Source of the DNA: Acheta domesticus
Lineage: Eukaryota; Arthropoda; Insecta; Orthoptera; Gryllidae
Assembly: GCA_031308135.1 (NCBI GenBank)
Contig: JAHLJT010003656.1
Span: 73,116,984 to 73,180,983 of the forward strand
Direction: 5' to 3'
Length of the DNA: 64,000 bases
Shown here: in pieces, positions 33,185 through 47,000 of the stretch
Numbering within the stretch: position 1 is the stretch's first letter
How the letters are laid out: every line of letters begins with the position of its first letter
Notes under the pieces: generated by a model
The model's input: the letters and a program-made list of their open reading frames with translations, nothing else
Database searches by the model: none
Told to the model about the DNA's origin: nothing
Translations under genes and position numbers: made by a program

Positions 33185-36100
33185 AGCTCATTTTTCTTGA
33201 AAGTATGATAATGACACATTCGTTTTTATTTCAGGCCTTCAATTATTATATTCTTACGGTAATTTCACAAGGGCACGAATGACCTTAGTCATAAAATGGC
33301 CTTATACTTTAATCATCAACATGTATTGGTTACTCGTATTATGGTGCTGCACAAACCTGATGAAAAATTTTCGCTTGGATTTTCTAATTGAGGCGCTCAG
33401 GATCATAAAGGAAGATCCCAATCGACCTCACATTTTCAATTAGAAGTATGGCTGTAAACTCCTGCCACTTACCTATCATATGCTGAAATATCGAATAAAT
33501 TGGGATATGGCAAAACCCTCAAATTGCACCTTCAAAAATTTGTCCGGAGTGTAAGTGAATGTGAACAAAAACAGAAAAAGTCATTTTTATAAAAAAAATA
33601 ACTCCGGTTTGCATCTGCCGTTATTCTTCTGAGCGCCTCAATTGTACCTCCTCTTCGATATTAGGGAGTTTTAGCGCCAGGCGTAGGGAGACTTCCTTAA
33701 TCTCTATTGATCACGTGACTGACTACTTTATACGGTCGTAATGAACAACGTTCATAGGAGTTTTAGCAAATAGCGTCATTGCGCGTTCTTCTTACTAACT
33801 CTATGTCATTGCGCTATGCATTATGATAAACGAAGCGTTTCAAGCGTTGAACAAAGAAGTTGCATAATATATCAAAGAATGTAGGGTAGTGGTGAGACAT
33901 TTCAACCACGATACGAATCAAGAGTGTAACAAATCTACATTGTGCACGGAGTTTTATATTTTGTGGCCCTCCGCGATGAGTATGCAGTCTGGAATTTTAA
34001 ATCAGCTTTTCTTGAGAATGTAGGAATAATCTTAAAACAGCATTCGTTATGAGCATACGACATAACCTAACTCGTGAAGATATGATTTCAACTTCTTTTT
34101 CGTGAATTTCTATCCTGTCACCTCTCCAACATTTCACGTTAATTCTGGCCAGCGTTGTGGAGTTGGTACATACCAGAATCAGTTTATCAGTTGGAAAAAT
34201 GCAACCTTCCCCGTTTTTAGGCGGCCATTTTGCCGCTTGTAAGATGACCGTAAAGACTCCTACAGGCATGCACTATTTATGAAAGTATAAGGTCGTACCT
34301 TAGGCCTAAGGTAAGACGTTATGACTTCAAGGTCCGTCACGTGACTATTAGTGCACAACGCCGCTACCTTACGCGTGGCGCTAAAACTCCCTATTGTTTG
34401 TACTTACTGCAGTTGTCGAGCTCAAACAACTCGTGGTCGGGCGGTAGAGGCTCAGGGGTGGTGACGTCGAGACCTGCGCCGTAGATCTGCCCCTCGCGAA
34501 GAGCCTTGACCAGCGCCGGTTGGTCCACCACCTCTGCGGGAGGAAAGAGCAAGCGAGTTGGCGCTGGCACGCTGATGATGGGAGGATACCATGAAGACTG
34601 AGGAGACCCATTTCCGGTGGTGGGACAGGGAGGTGTGGCTCAGGGCATCAACTGACGCCTCTGCAGTGCCACTGAGGAGGTCCGAGGTTCGAGTCAGAAA
34701 AATTCGATTAAAAGTGACTTCCTCCTTGAATACACACCTCTAAACCTTCGCGTTGAATTATTAACCCATTTCTTCCCAAACAGTGAAATACTTAATTTAT
34801 TTAATAAAGTTTAGTTAAATATTGATAAGAAGTCTCCAAAGATTGCAAAACCAGTTTGCTAAAAATATTTTCATACTTGGTTGAAGCTAGACGAAACGTT
34901 GCGTTTACGCAACGTGGGGAGTTTTCCGGAAAGAAAGTGTACTTGCCGCTTTTTAAAACGGTCACCAGTACCTGGTGCAATCCGTGCGTACAACTACCAC
35001 ATGTGCCCACGGACAGATTATTGAACAGTAGTGCAATACAGGACAGGTAATACGAGTTGCCACAAGAAAATGCCTGCTCGAACAACGCAACTATACGCTT
35101 TCTGACTCATTCCGTATTTAATGTTTCTTTTTCCTTTACGAGAAGTTCATTCCATGCGTTTGCCGTTGAGTTAAGACTCATTCCCCAATTAAACGTAAAA
35201 ATAATGTGAACGCAAAAGCTTAGCTCCACGTTTTATACGCCAAAAGTAAACGTGGACATAATTGGACGTAATCGTGAAAGTTGCCGTTGACGTTTACGTA
35301 AGGTAAGACGTTATGACTTCTGAGATCAACACTATCGTGTATGGTAAGGAAGATAATATCGTGTTCGCAGCATGTTATAAAGACAGAAAGGTGCTCGTGA
35401 GAAATAAACACAGTTGCTGTACCTCTGTGTTAATGAAATCAATAGTCATGGAGACATTTTATTTACTTTTGACATCATCCGATATAGTGAACCAAAAATG
35501 TTGGTCGCCAGAAGTTCACTATAACCGGAGGCGACTGCATTTATTGTATCGACACCGATGACTGGCTGTGCTTATGTTCAATGTCTTCGTGAATGGTACT
35601 TCCTTGTTCATGTCCTCAATTCTAGCAATGTTTTTGCGAATGACCCTTTACACTCTTCAGTATGTAACCAAATTCATCTGCAAAACTTTAAGAACAGATT
35701 CTTCGTGCAGAGAAGAAAATTTGATTACAATGCGAGTCCGGAAACGCTTAATTACAGAGTAATCCGAAATGTTATTAATGCTAGTTATCCTAACTTAAAT
35801 TAATGATAGTGCATGTTTCGCGGTTTAAATCGTGGGTTTAAAATGCGAGATTGTGGTTACAATAGAGTAATCGGGGTGCGGATTGAAGAGTTAATCTGTA
35901 TACTACTTAGCAGCCGCAAATAATTTCCCGCAATCTCAAGACGTAGTCATAACAGATATGTTTCTTTGTCTCTTTTTGTAGTTTTCTGTAAACTGGGATA
36001 CGGTTTGTAATAATTAAGCTGCTGATTTTTGCCTATTTGTCTATTTTTATCCTTCAATTAAAAATGCAGTATTTTAGGTTACTTTTTCATTTTGGGGCAT

Positions 36101-39100
36101 TAGTAGTATTATATTATAATACACCTAATGCTTCAAAATTAATAAGTAACCGAAAATACTGCGTTTTTAATTGAAGGATAAAAATATACAGATAGGGAAA
36201 AATCCGCAACTTATTAATAATAATGTTTTCTCTCTGTTTTCAATCTACTTTAATGTACAAGAACGAAGAACTACCGAACATGCATTACATGCATAGTTTG
36301 GCGAGTAACAATGTTTTGAGAGCCCGTTGCCTGTATCTGGAAATTTTCCAAATAAAATATGACAAAATCAAAAAAATATGACTAAATCCATAACCACCAA
36401 TACGAGAATTACACACTCACTCAACACCTGGGAATGCATGTTCTTTTATGCATTCGAACGCTTTGCATGACGAACAAATTTGCCGTGCAAGCATTACAAC
36501 AGCCTGTCTGGCACAACGCACTACACCTTGCATTTTTGAATGTATGGCATTCAATATTTACGTTCGTGCAAGTCACTTAGAATATTTCTTGTGATTCGTA
36601 AACAGAGTGATCTAGTATGATTTTTTCAAGGGCCTTTATCGAGCCGATCGCCGGTTACGGTTCACGTCCCGATGGGACGCATATTCGACCAGACACCAAC
36701 GCACGTGCTCCTCTGATCTGGAGTCAGGAGAACGCGAGGCTCTCCGCCACAACACATACATGAGATACACGGGACAAACAACCTTGCCCAAGGCGGAACT
36801 CGAACTCGCGAGCCTTTGGACCGAAGCGCTAGAGTCGGTACACGCTCTTAGTCACCTCGTCCATCCAGATCGGCAGTACGTGTGATAACTTCGTAATTAT
36901 TTCCAGACTCATGTTGTCTTGAAATTTCTCTTGAGAGTGAAGAATTCAAATCTGACGTTTTGCCGTTGGGTTTTTTCTTTCTTTCTTTCTTTTCTTTTCA
37001 CCCTCCATATACTCCGCGCATGGCAGCCGCAACTACACTACGAATAAAATTAGGTGTGTGACAGTTCATTATTTTGCAACTGAAGCAAAAGCAAATCGTA
37101 AGCTTCGACATTTGCACTGTGTTGTCACCTCAAATTAGAGAACAAATGAATCTCTTGGCTAGATTGTCACAATTAATTATCTAAATGACATTATAAATGA
37201 CGAGTGTGAGGTTAATTGTGATAAAATACGATGCCTGAACGGGAATTGTAGCTTGTGCTTTTAATTTTTTGTTGTTAAGGTTCATCGCATTTATGTCGTG
37301 GTAGAACGCGACCACGCCGTCGTCCTCTGTTCCAACTCTCAACCACATTTTTATTTTATTCGGGACTTTAGTCCGCAAATTTAAGCCCTTAGTTGTAAAT
37401 TGTCAATTCTCCAAGAACCAATTTTTCAGAAAGGGAAAATGTTCCGATTCGATCTTATAGTTCAAGATAGGATTCAACAGTTTTTGAATATCGTTTAACT
37501 TAGAAGCAGTCCATTCTTATTAAAAAACTTGGTAGCATGATGGCAAAGCAGCTTAAGAATGGCCTATTACGTAAAACTAGAAAACCGTTGTGACTGGAAA
37601 TCTGTTGTGTGCTGTTAGTAGTGGTTTACCTATGATATTCCTGTGCCCGGTGCAAATAAATTAACAAACAAACCAAAATTCTACCCCCTCCCGAACATAT
37701 ATTAAGGTTATTGAAGTATTTTGATTAAGTAATTTTAGAAATTGTATAAAATTACAAACTAAAATTACATACAAATTTTTGAATGATTAGGCCTATTCCT
37801 AGTTTAAAAATACATCCACATGAAATTGCACGTAAGAGTTTACAATAAATGCACGTAAGAGTTTACAATAAACGCACGTAAGAGTTAACAGTAAAAGTAA
37901 TTCGTATTTCACGAAGTAAATAAGATTGTTATGAGTGATTTGATCTTAATTTATTTCGTTGTTCAAATTACAATCTTAATATACGGTATTATGGTTAATT
38001 TATTTTGTCAGCACATGTGAGGTCCCAGATCACTCGATATACGCGTGTAGGCGCGCGTGAAAAATTAAAACCGATATTCGATTGTCATGGACCTTATCTG
38101 TGTTTTTATCATAAATTAATAAAAATAGATATTAAAAAAATGCTTTCATCGTAGAATACTAACCACGAGCAACCTTTACTCACACCGTAACCTTTTTGTT
38201 ATCTACCCCCGAGTTCCCGACCTTAAAATACAATGCTTTGAGGATACAAATGGTAATAAAGAGATTTTTATAACATAACTACATAACTTTTATTAATGTT
38301 TGTACGTACACGTAATTATTATCTTTATACTATAACTAATTCTCATCCAAGAGAACACGTCTGGCGTTTTCGATTGACTACTTCGATTTCATATTCAGAA
38401 CCGAATAAATTACACAGGAGAATTTTGAGTTGATTGAAAACTCCGTTAATAAATGAACCAGAACTTTATGGGTAAATACAATGAAATTTCAATAAAAAAG
38501 CATTTTATTAACTTAAAGTCGACTCTTGAGTCGGGTAGAGTAAGTTAATCGAAAGCGTCATTATTAAGCTGCGGACTTTTGCCTATTTGCCTATTTTTAT
38601 CCTTCAATTAAAAACACAGTATTTTAGGTTACGTATTCATTTTGAAGCATTAGGTGTATTAAAATATAATACTACTAATGCCTCAATATGAATAAGTAAC
38701 CTAAAATACTGAATTTTTAATTGAAGGATCATAATAGGCAAATAGCAAAAAATCCGCAGCTTAGTCATTATTTTAAATAAATAATTTTAATTTAATATAC
38801 ATTATTTAATGTGCAATGGTCACAATGCACATCATCGTAGGTTTATCGCGTTTTTCTTCAATAATCGTAAATCGTACATCATAACGAATTATCGTAACTA
38901 GTTCTCGTGTGTGTCTAGCAACACTGGTATCCACGAGTGTAGAATATGGTGAATATTCTAGGGTTAATGATTGATTAATTTGTTTGTGGTTTCGGGAGCG
39001 TCAATTGCTAAGATCATTAGTCCCACAAGTGTGGTGCATGTTTTTTTCCACGGAGGTGGTGGTTATTTTCTTCCGCTGGATGGCAGAATCCGGCACCGTC

Positions 39101-42100
39101 CTACCCGTCGGCTTGCGGGTTTTCCTCCCAACCAGCGAGAGAACTGCCCCAGCCGGGACAAGCTCTATAAAGCTCCCGAACCGGACTCCTAGCATGTGTG
39201 GTAGTGTAATGCATGTAAGTGTAAGTGTATGTAAGTGGCGAGGAAAGGACAAAGAAGAGGAAGGAAAGACCGGGCGCGGTCCGTGGCCCGTGTTTTAGTG
39301 TACTACTCCACCACTCGCCTTGAGAAACCAGGGAAAACTACCTATGAGAGTAGGCGGACGCTAGAATTCTCTTTCGAGACAGCGATTGAATTCGAACTAG
39401 CTATGTAAGTAGTGTCGAAAATCCTGCCACCGTCGGAACTCGAACCCTAGGACCTCGCGGTCAGAGGGACTGCAGTGACCTCAATTTAATTCCCTGAGCC
39501 ACCTGTGCCGGTTTATCCTGCGATTTTTCTAACTTTGCCCCTGGAGGCCCGTGTTGACGATGGAATATGTCACGGTATTTCGCGACATTCTCAGGCGTGC
39601 CGCCAGATATCGCATGCTCACGACTGTATCGAGCAGTGCTTGCGATCATGCGACTTCTACCGTCTCGAAGGAGAAAGACGCGAAATGCCGGGTGATATTC
39701 CATCGTGGCCATAGGAGCTTGAGAGGCAGAGTTAGAAAAATCGCACTATAGTGATGAAGAGACTGTCCAGCGCGCCGGGGCGCCGCAGCACTTACCGCCT
39801 CTGCTGACATTGACGAGGACGGCAGAGCGCTTCATCTGGGCGAAGGTGGCGGTGGTGAAGAGGTGTCGCGTGTCCGGGGTGAGCGGGCAGCACGCCACCA
39901 CCACGTCGCTCTGGGCCAGCAGCTGCGGCAGCGGCACGTGCTGGGCGCCCAGCGCCGCCGCCTCCGCCGCCCGCGGCCGCGGCGCCGCGTACAGCAGGCG
40001 CGCCAGCCCGAAGGGCTTCAAGCGCGCCGCCGTCGCCTGGCCGATGCCGCCGAACCCCACCATGCCCACCGTCGCGCCCTCCAGCCCCATGCCCAGCAGC
40101 CACTGCGGCCGCGACACCTCCCAGCGCGCCCTGCACATGGAGGGAGTGATTAATTATACTTCGGTTTTTCTTTCTTGGCGCACGGGGTGTGTCAATAAAA
40201 TGGAATATTTCACGGTATTTCGCGTCGTTCTCGGTTGTGCCTCCAGGTGCCGCATGATCGCGACTGTATCAAGCAGTGCTGGCGGTCACGCGACTCCTGG
40301 CGGCACAACGGAGAACGACGCGAAATACCGCGGGATATTCCATTTTGATGACGCACCCCCGTGCGCAAAAAAAGAAAAAACGAAGTATATTGAGAAGTGG
40401 TTCCGGGTAACGATATTTAGGTCATTGGTCCCGTAAGTGTAGTTTATGTTTTAGAGCGTTGGTCGGTGATCCTTCTATTACGGAACTAGCGGTGGTCTTC
40501 TCCCGCTGGATGACAAAATCAGGTGCCGACTTGCACGTCCGCGTGGGGAGTTTTTCCGCCAAACAGGCCTCTTCCACCAGCGGGGCACCGCCCCAGTCGG
40601 GGTAAGCGCTCAGTCCCCGACATGTGTGGTAGTGTAGTACATGTAAATTTAAGTGTGTGTGTGTGTGTGTGTAAGGGGTGAAGATAGGATAAGGAAGAGG
40701 GAGGAAAAATCGCGCGCGGTCCGTGGCCCGTTTGTTAGGATACTGCTCCGGCATACGCCTGGTGTTGACAGGAGAAGCCACGCAAAACTACCGATGAGAG
40801 CAGCAAACCGCCAAAATTCCCCTCTAAAGAACGGCTAAAATCGATCTGTCTATCCAGTCAGTGTTGAAAATACTGCCACCGTCGGGTCGGGAATTCGAAA
40901 CCTAGGACTTCGCCGAAAAAATCTTGAACTTCGACAATTTTTGAAAAATCAGGACCTGACATCTGCACCATTCTCTTAAACGTCCTTCACATTATTCAAC
41001 AACAAAATGTAATAAAAAACGATCGACCCATTCTTTTGAAAATGTCCAAGGGGCTTCATGTAAAGTACCCCCCAAAGTTAAAATATCGGTTTCAAATTCA
41101 AGGGTCCACGACATCAACCAGATCGATTGGGGAATATCAATTTTGGAGAAAATCATCTGAGCGGTTTAGCCGCTAGCGTTGTTCAGACAGAGGGACAGAC
41201 AGAGACGTTTTACCATCATTCAATATTTCGGTATCAAGGACCCGTGGGCCGTGACCAAGGCTACCTGGCTGATGGTCATTTAACAGCCGGACTTTTAAAT
41301 GACCATCAGCCAGGTTGCCTTGGTCACGGCCCCACAGCTGCCGGGAAACCGTTCGGGAGCTTGGAGCGTGATCCGACTGAAGCAGTTCCCGCCGGGAGGA
41401 GACACCTGATTGGGAAATTCCCCGCAAGCCAACGTGTATGCCGGCGCGGATCTCACATCCAAGGGAGAAGACACTGTCACCTCCCGATAAGCATTCACTA
41501 CTCAAACAGAACGAATGACCAAAGCAGTTGACGTCCACGGTCAGCCCGGAGGCCCCAATCATTCACTACGTTAACAGAACGAACAACCATAACAGTTGAC
41601 GTTCCCGGTCAGTCCGGGTGCCTCGATCATTCACTACGTTAACAGAACGATCACAACAGTTGACAACTCCGTTCATCCCGGGAGCCCCGATCATTCACTA
41701 CGTTAACATAACGAATGACCATAACAGTTGACGACCCCGGTGAGCCCGGGGGCCCCGATCATTCACTACGTTAACAGAACGAACGACCATAACAGTTGAC
41801 GACCCCGGTCAGCCCGGGGGCCCCGATCATTCACTACGTTAACAGCACGAATGACCGTAGCAGTCGACGTCCCCAACGTCAATCGTGCAGTTGGGCGCGG
41901 GTGGCACTCACTGCTCGATGGCGCGCCGTCCGGCGGTGAGGCGCCGAGCGGCGGCGAGTATCAGCAGCACGGCCACCTCGGCCACGGCGCCGGTCAGCAC
42001 GTTGGGCGTGTGGCCCAGCTGGACGCCCCGCGCGCGCGCCGCCGCCACCTCCACGTTGTTGTAGCCCGCCGACATGGTGGAGACGACGCGCAGCTGCGGC

Positions 42101-43996
42101 CCGGCCGCGTCCAGCATCTCCTCGTCCAGGCGCTCTTTCGACACCCACATGACGGCGTCGGCGCCCGGCAGCCGCCGCAGGATGTCGGCGCGCTTCGGCA
42201 ACGGCAGCTCGGTGCACTCCACCACGTCGCACCTGCGCAGGCGGAGGAACGATTTTATATTTGGTTTTTCGTTCTTGGCGCACGGGGGTGTGTCGATGAA
42301 ATGGAATATCTCACGGTATTTCGTGTCGTTTTCCGTTATGCCGCCAGGAATCGCATGATCGCCAGCACTGCTCGATACAGTCGCGATCATGGGACTTCAA
42401 ACGGCCCAACCCAGAACGACGCAAAATACCGTGAGATATTACATTTTATTGACACACCCCCGTGCTCCAAGAAAGAACTAGTGGTGTTACAGAATGGCAC
42501 AGACTTTCCCGTATTAGTTTTCTATTTCCTTGGGTCTTCGTTAGCTATTCGGAATTGCCGCAAACTCTTGCCAGCTGTCACCCATCACCGCCAAAAGTAC
42601 ATTTCTTTTGTCATTTTCTTAATTTTTCCGTTTCCTATTGGTAGAACGGAAACATTAATTTTAGAATATTAAAGAACACAAAAACCTAGTCATAAATGGC
42701 AATTGTCTTTTAAAAATGATGTGCCGTTTAAGAGAAAATGGCGTTTTAGCACTAGTAAAAATGCGAAATTTGAAGCTCATTTTCACAGAAAATATTTGAG
42801 TTTTCAAAATGCTTTATTTGAAGTTATTTGAAGCACTTACACTCACAAATATAATAATCTTTACAGCTTGCGGATAATGTGCAATTTAAAGATGTAAGAG
42901 ATCTTTCAAAAAATTTACATTTATATAATTTTTGAAAAAACAAAAAAATAACTAAAAATAAACTTTACGTCATATTAAAGAGTGTAATTAGCACTATCCG
43001 TTACAAAAGTTTTAAAAAAAATTGCAGCCATATATGAGAAAATGGCGTTTGAGAATTTCTGAAAATGCCGAAATTTGAGCTACTTTTCACAAAAAACGAT
43101 TGTGTTTTCGCGAAACTTTACTTGACATTATTTAAAGCACATGTACTCTTAAATATAATAATGTGAAAAAAATCGCCGATAATGTAAATATTAACGACGT
43201 GAGAGACAAGTAAAAAAATTTACATTTTTGTATTTTTTGAAAAAAACAACCGATAGAGCAATATGGCTTTTATGTCATCTGATAGAGTACATTTACCACT
43301 ATCCCTACCAAAAGTTTAAAGAAAAAATTTGGAGCCGTTTTTGAGAAAATCTAGTTTTTGTAATTTTTTAATGTTGCACATATTGCACGCAATATTGCGC
43401 GAAAAATACTAAAATTTTCAAAAAATGTAGATGACCTTAAAGAAAGAACTCACTATGAAGGAAAAAAATTTTTTGAAGGAAAAATCTTTATCTTCAATTT
43501 TCTAGTTCCAGAAAGACGCCGTAAAAATTTTAAACTTTTGTAATTTTCAAAAATTCAGAGTTATCCGAGAGAATCGGACCTATGCAACCTTAAGTTTATT
43601 TTACTCTATTCTTACAAGATATTTAAAGAAAAAATTTAGAGCCGTTTTCGAGAAAATTTTGAAAATCCCCGGGGGGCTTCATATAAAGTACCCCCAAATT
43701 TTAAAGAATATTTTTCATAATCTCAAAGCTTTGACTAGAAGCAGATCGACCGGGGAATATCCATTTTGGAAGAAATCGTACGTATGGTTCAGGCGCTAGC
43801 AGTGATCACAGACGGACAGACGGACGGACGTTTTCCTTTCAATTGGGTTTTCGGTATCAAGGACCCCAAAACAAGGTTTCTGGCTACAGCACGTGTTAGG
43901 TTTTTTTTTTTTAAATTTAGCAACTAGTTTTATCCACTTTTTCCTTTTCACGGCCCGGCAATGATTTTTTTTCCGCCGAAAATTAGCATATATATG

Positions 43997-44030
<34 letters not shown>

Positions 44031-47000
44031 AATATATATATAGATATAGATATATAGATATATCACTCCGTGTATACGTACGTATACGGGAAAGTAATAA
44101 CGGAAGTATAACATTCCGGCGTGCGCGAAGCGGCGCTCAGTGTTGCATTCTTACATTTTTGTTGATTTCGTGTAAGTAGTTGGTGTCGCACTATTAAGCT
44201 CGTAGTTATTCTTCGTTGATTATATTTTCAATCTGTTGACTGTCACGATTTTAAACACTGCCGATCGATCGTTATTCATTAGTAATTCGAACTCTGCAAC
44301 GGTAGCGTCACTCCGTACCGCACGCGCTTTGTCGGGTATGTATAATATTTGCGTATTTTATCTATTCGAATTCTTAATGGATTTTTTTATTGAGCTTTAT
44401 GACAAAGATGTTGGAGTACTAACTGCTAATTCAAATTTAAATGCATTGTTTCCGAAGAAACGTTAGAAGGCACGTTTGCACCGTATTCATTCCCCGACAT
44501 GTAACACATGCCAACACACGGAGGGAGTAAGTGATGGATCAGACTCTTATTAATATTGTTATTTCTTTTCGTATTTAGTTGGTTATTATGAAATAAAATG
44601 TATAAAAACAACAATAAAGAATATTTCCTTCACATTCCCCAACAAAAATAATAATTATTGACCCGAAAATCGAAGATCATAAATTCGGTACGGAGTGCCG
44701 CACGCGCCTGCTGGCGGGAAATGATGGGACGAGCCCGCCGGAGGGTTAATATCTGTATGTATTATTTCTTATTTTTATTTTTGTACTTCTTTTTCTGATT
44801 AACTGCCACTGAGAGTACGCATGTGCTTCTTTTTTTTCGCGAATCGGCCATCATGGGGCCACGGAATAAGCCCCACCTGGGCTGAGACATAATTATCGGG
44901 GTAGGTTACTTCGCTATAGGGGGGGGGGGAATCAGCAATTTAATACTGATTCCATTTTAATATCCCAGGGTTGTTAGCCGTTGGAGATGGAGTGAAAGTA
45001 TGATGATGATAAAGAATGATGAAATAGACATACACGAACATACAGACACACACAACACAACCATGCCCGAGGCGGGTCTCGAACCCGCGATCCTTTGATC
45101 CGAGACCGCTATGCTTTAGCGTTCTCAGACACTAGATAAGTAAATTATTATTATTATTTTTATTATTATTATCATCATCATCATCATCAGAGAACAGCAC
45201 ATACGAATTCGTTGCGTTTGTTAATCTAGGATTGTAAGGTGAGCCTTCAATTCGTTGAATTTTATTTGCTTATTGTCATCTATTAATTTTGTGCTCTTCT
45301 TTTTGTTATTTAAGGTCGCATTAACATCTAGGTCATTAGCGACCACTGTTGGGTTAAACGTTATGGTAACTGTGAAGATGACATGATATGGTGATGATAG
45401 GGGGTGAAAAGACGAACACAAATACAACCATGCTCGAGGCAGAACTCGAACACACGATCCTTCGGTCGCTACACTTCTGTCTTAGCGATCTCGGCCACCG
45501 GGGATCGGCTTTGTGTTCTTATCCACTCTTTATTTTTCGGCTTGGGCAGCCGCAGCGTGGTGCACTCCATGTCGTCACACCTGCTCGAGAAGAGCAGCAG
45601 AAAACAGCATATGAGAATTGGTTGTACATATCTATGTAGGACTGCACGGTGAGCCTTGAGTACCTTGGATTTTATTTGCTATTTGTCATCTATTAATTTT
45701 AGGTCAATATTCACCCTTTATCTTTCGGCTTGGGCAACAGCAGCTCAGTGCACTCTACCACGTCGCACCTGCGCGAGAGGAGGGGCAGTTTTAGCGAACA
45801 AGAAATGAGATTTTGTTCCACGTTCCACATGTCTGTCTAGGATTGTAAGGTGAGCCTTCAGTACTTTGAATTTTATTTGTTTATTGCCATCTATTTTATT
45901 TTAATTTGTGCTTTATTTTTCGGCTAGGGAAACAGCAGCTAGGTGCACACCACCATGTCGCACCTGTGCGAGCTGAGGATTTTCTTGGAAACACAATATG
46001 CAAACTCGTTGCACGTGTGTAATCATTCTAGCGGAGTGATGCTTTATTCAATATGTGATTGTGATTGCAAGGTGAGCCTTGGATATTTTGTTTTTTAGTT
46101 AATTTACTTTTTGTGTTTCACTTCATTTTATTTTATTTTGTGCCTTATTTTTCGTCTTGCTTAACGGCAGTTCCAAAGCACTGCACTACGTCACACCTGC
46201 GTAAGTAGAGGGGCGGTTTTTGGAATCAGCGCATGCGATTCTGCTCTACGTGTGTAATGATTACTGCAGAGTGATTCATACATCAGTCTGATTGCAATGT
46301 GAGTCCTAAATTGTTTGTATTTTCTTTTATTTGCATGTTATCTTCTTCATTTTATATTATTTTTTTACGCAATTTCCTGCGTAGGCAGCGGCAGCTCGAT
46401 GAACTGTGCCATGATCCTCCTGCCCAAGCACAGGGGCAATTTGCGGGAACAGCGTATGCGATTTCGTTGCACATGTAAATCGAGAGTTACAAGGTGAGCC
46501 TTCAATATTTTGTATTTTATTTTGTTTTATATGCATTTTATCATGTTCTCCATTGTATTTTATTTTGTGGCTCTATTTTCATTATTTTTATTATAATGAA
46601 TTATTTCATGTTTTGATATTTTAATGTTCTAAACCAATCATAATATCATATGATATTAAATGATCACTAATTCTTTTATTAAATAACCTACATTTGCAAT
46701 ATAAATACAATTTATAATACTGATTTTGAATATATCCATAATATGACGGAAAATTTAGCTCCCATGTGAGATGTGTGAGTGCTTTGTTGGATACCCAGTA
46801 TCTCGGGAAATATACAAAAATAATTAAATAGTTTCGATTTTGGATGAAAATATGAATATCTGATTATGTGAATCCGCAATTTCTCATTCCTTTTGTTACG
46901 ACTAAAATGTCGTGCTCAATACATCACTGTTTACAACATAGTTAACGTCGAGGTTAACAACGAGGAAGGAAGAAGCTTCAATTTTCTTGTGAACCGTTTC

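Noticed and set aside
39810..40436. 208-codon and 96-codon plus-strand frames
   Set aside because: They are antisense shadows of the GC-rich GRHPR exon 3 and extend into a MITE; no domain is recognisable.
41493..41878. CRISPR-like array
   Set aside because: Monomers are contiguous without unique spacers, in an animal genome; it is a satellite.
41851..42672. 273-codon plus-strand frame
   Set aside because: Antisense of GRHPR exon 2 plus satellite and MITE sequence; created by GC-rich DNA with few stops.
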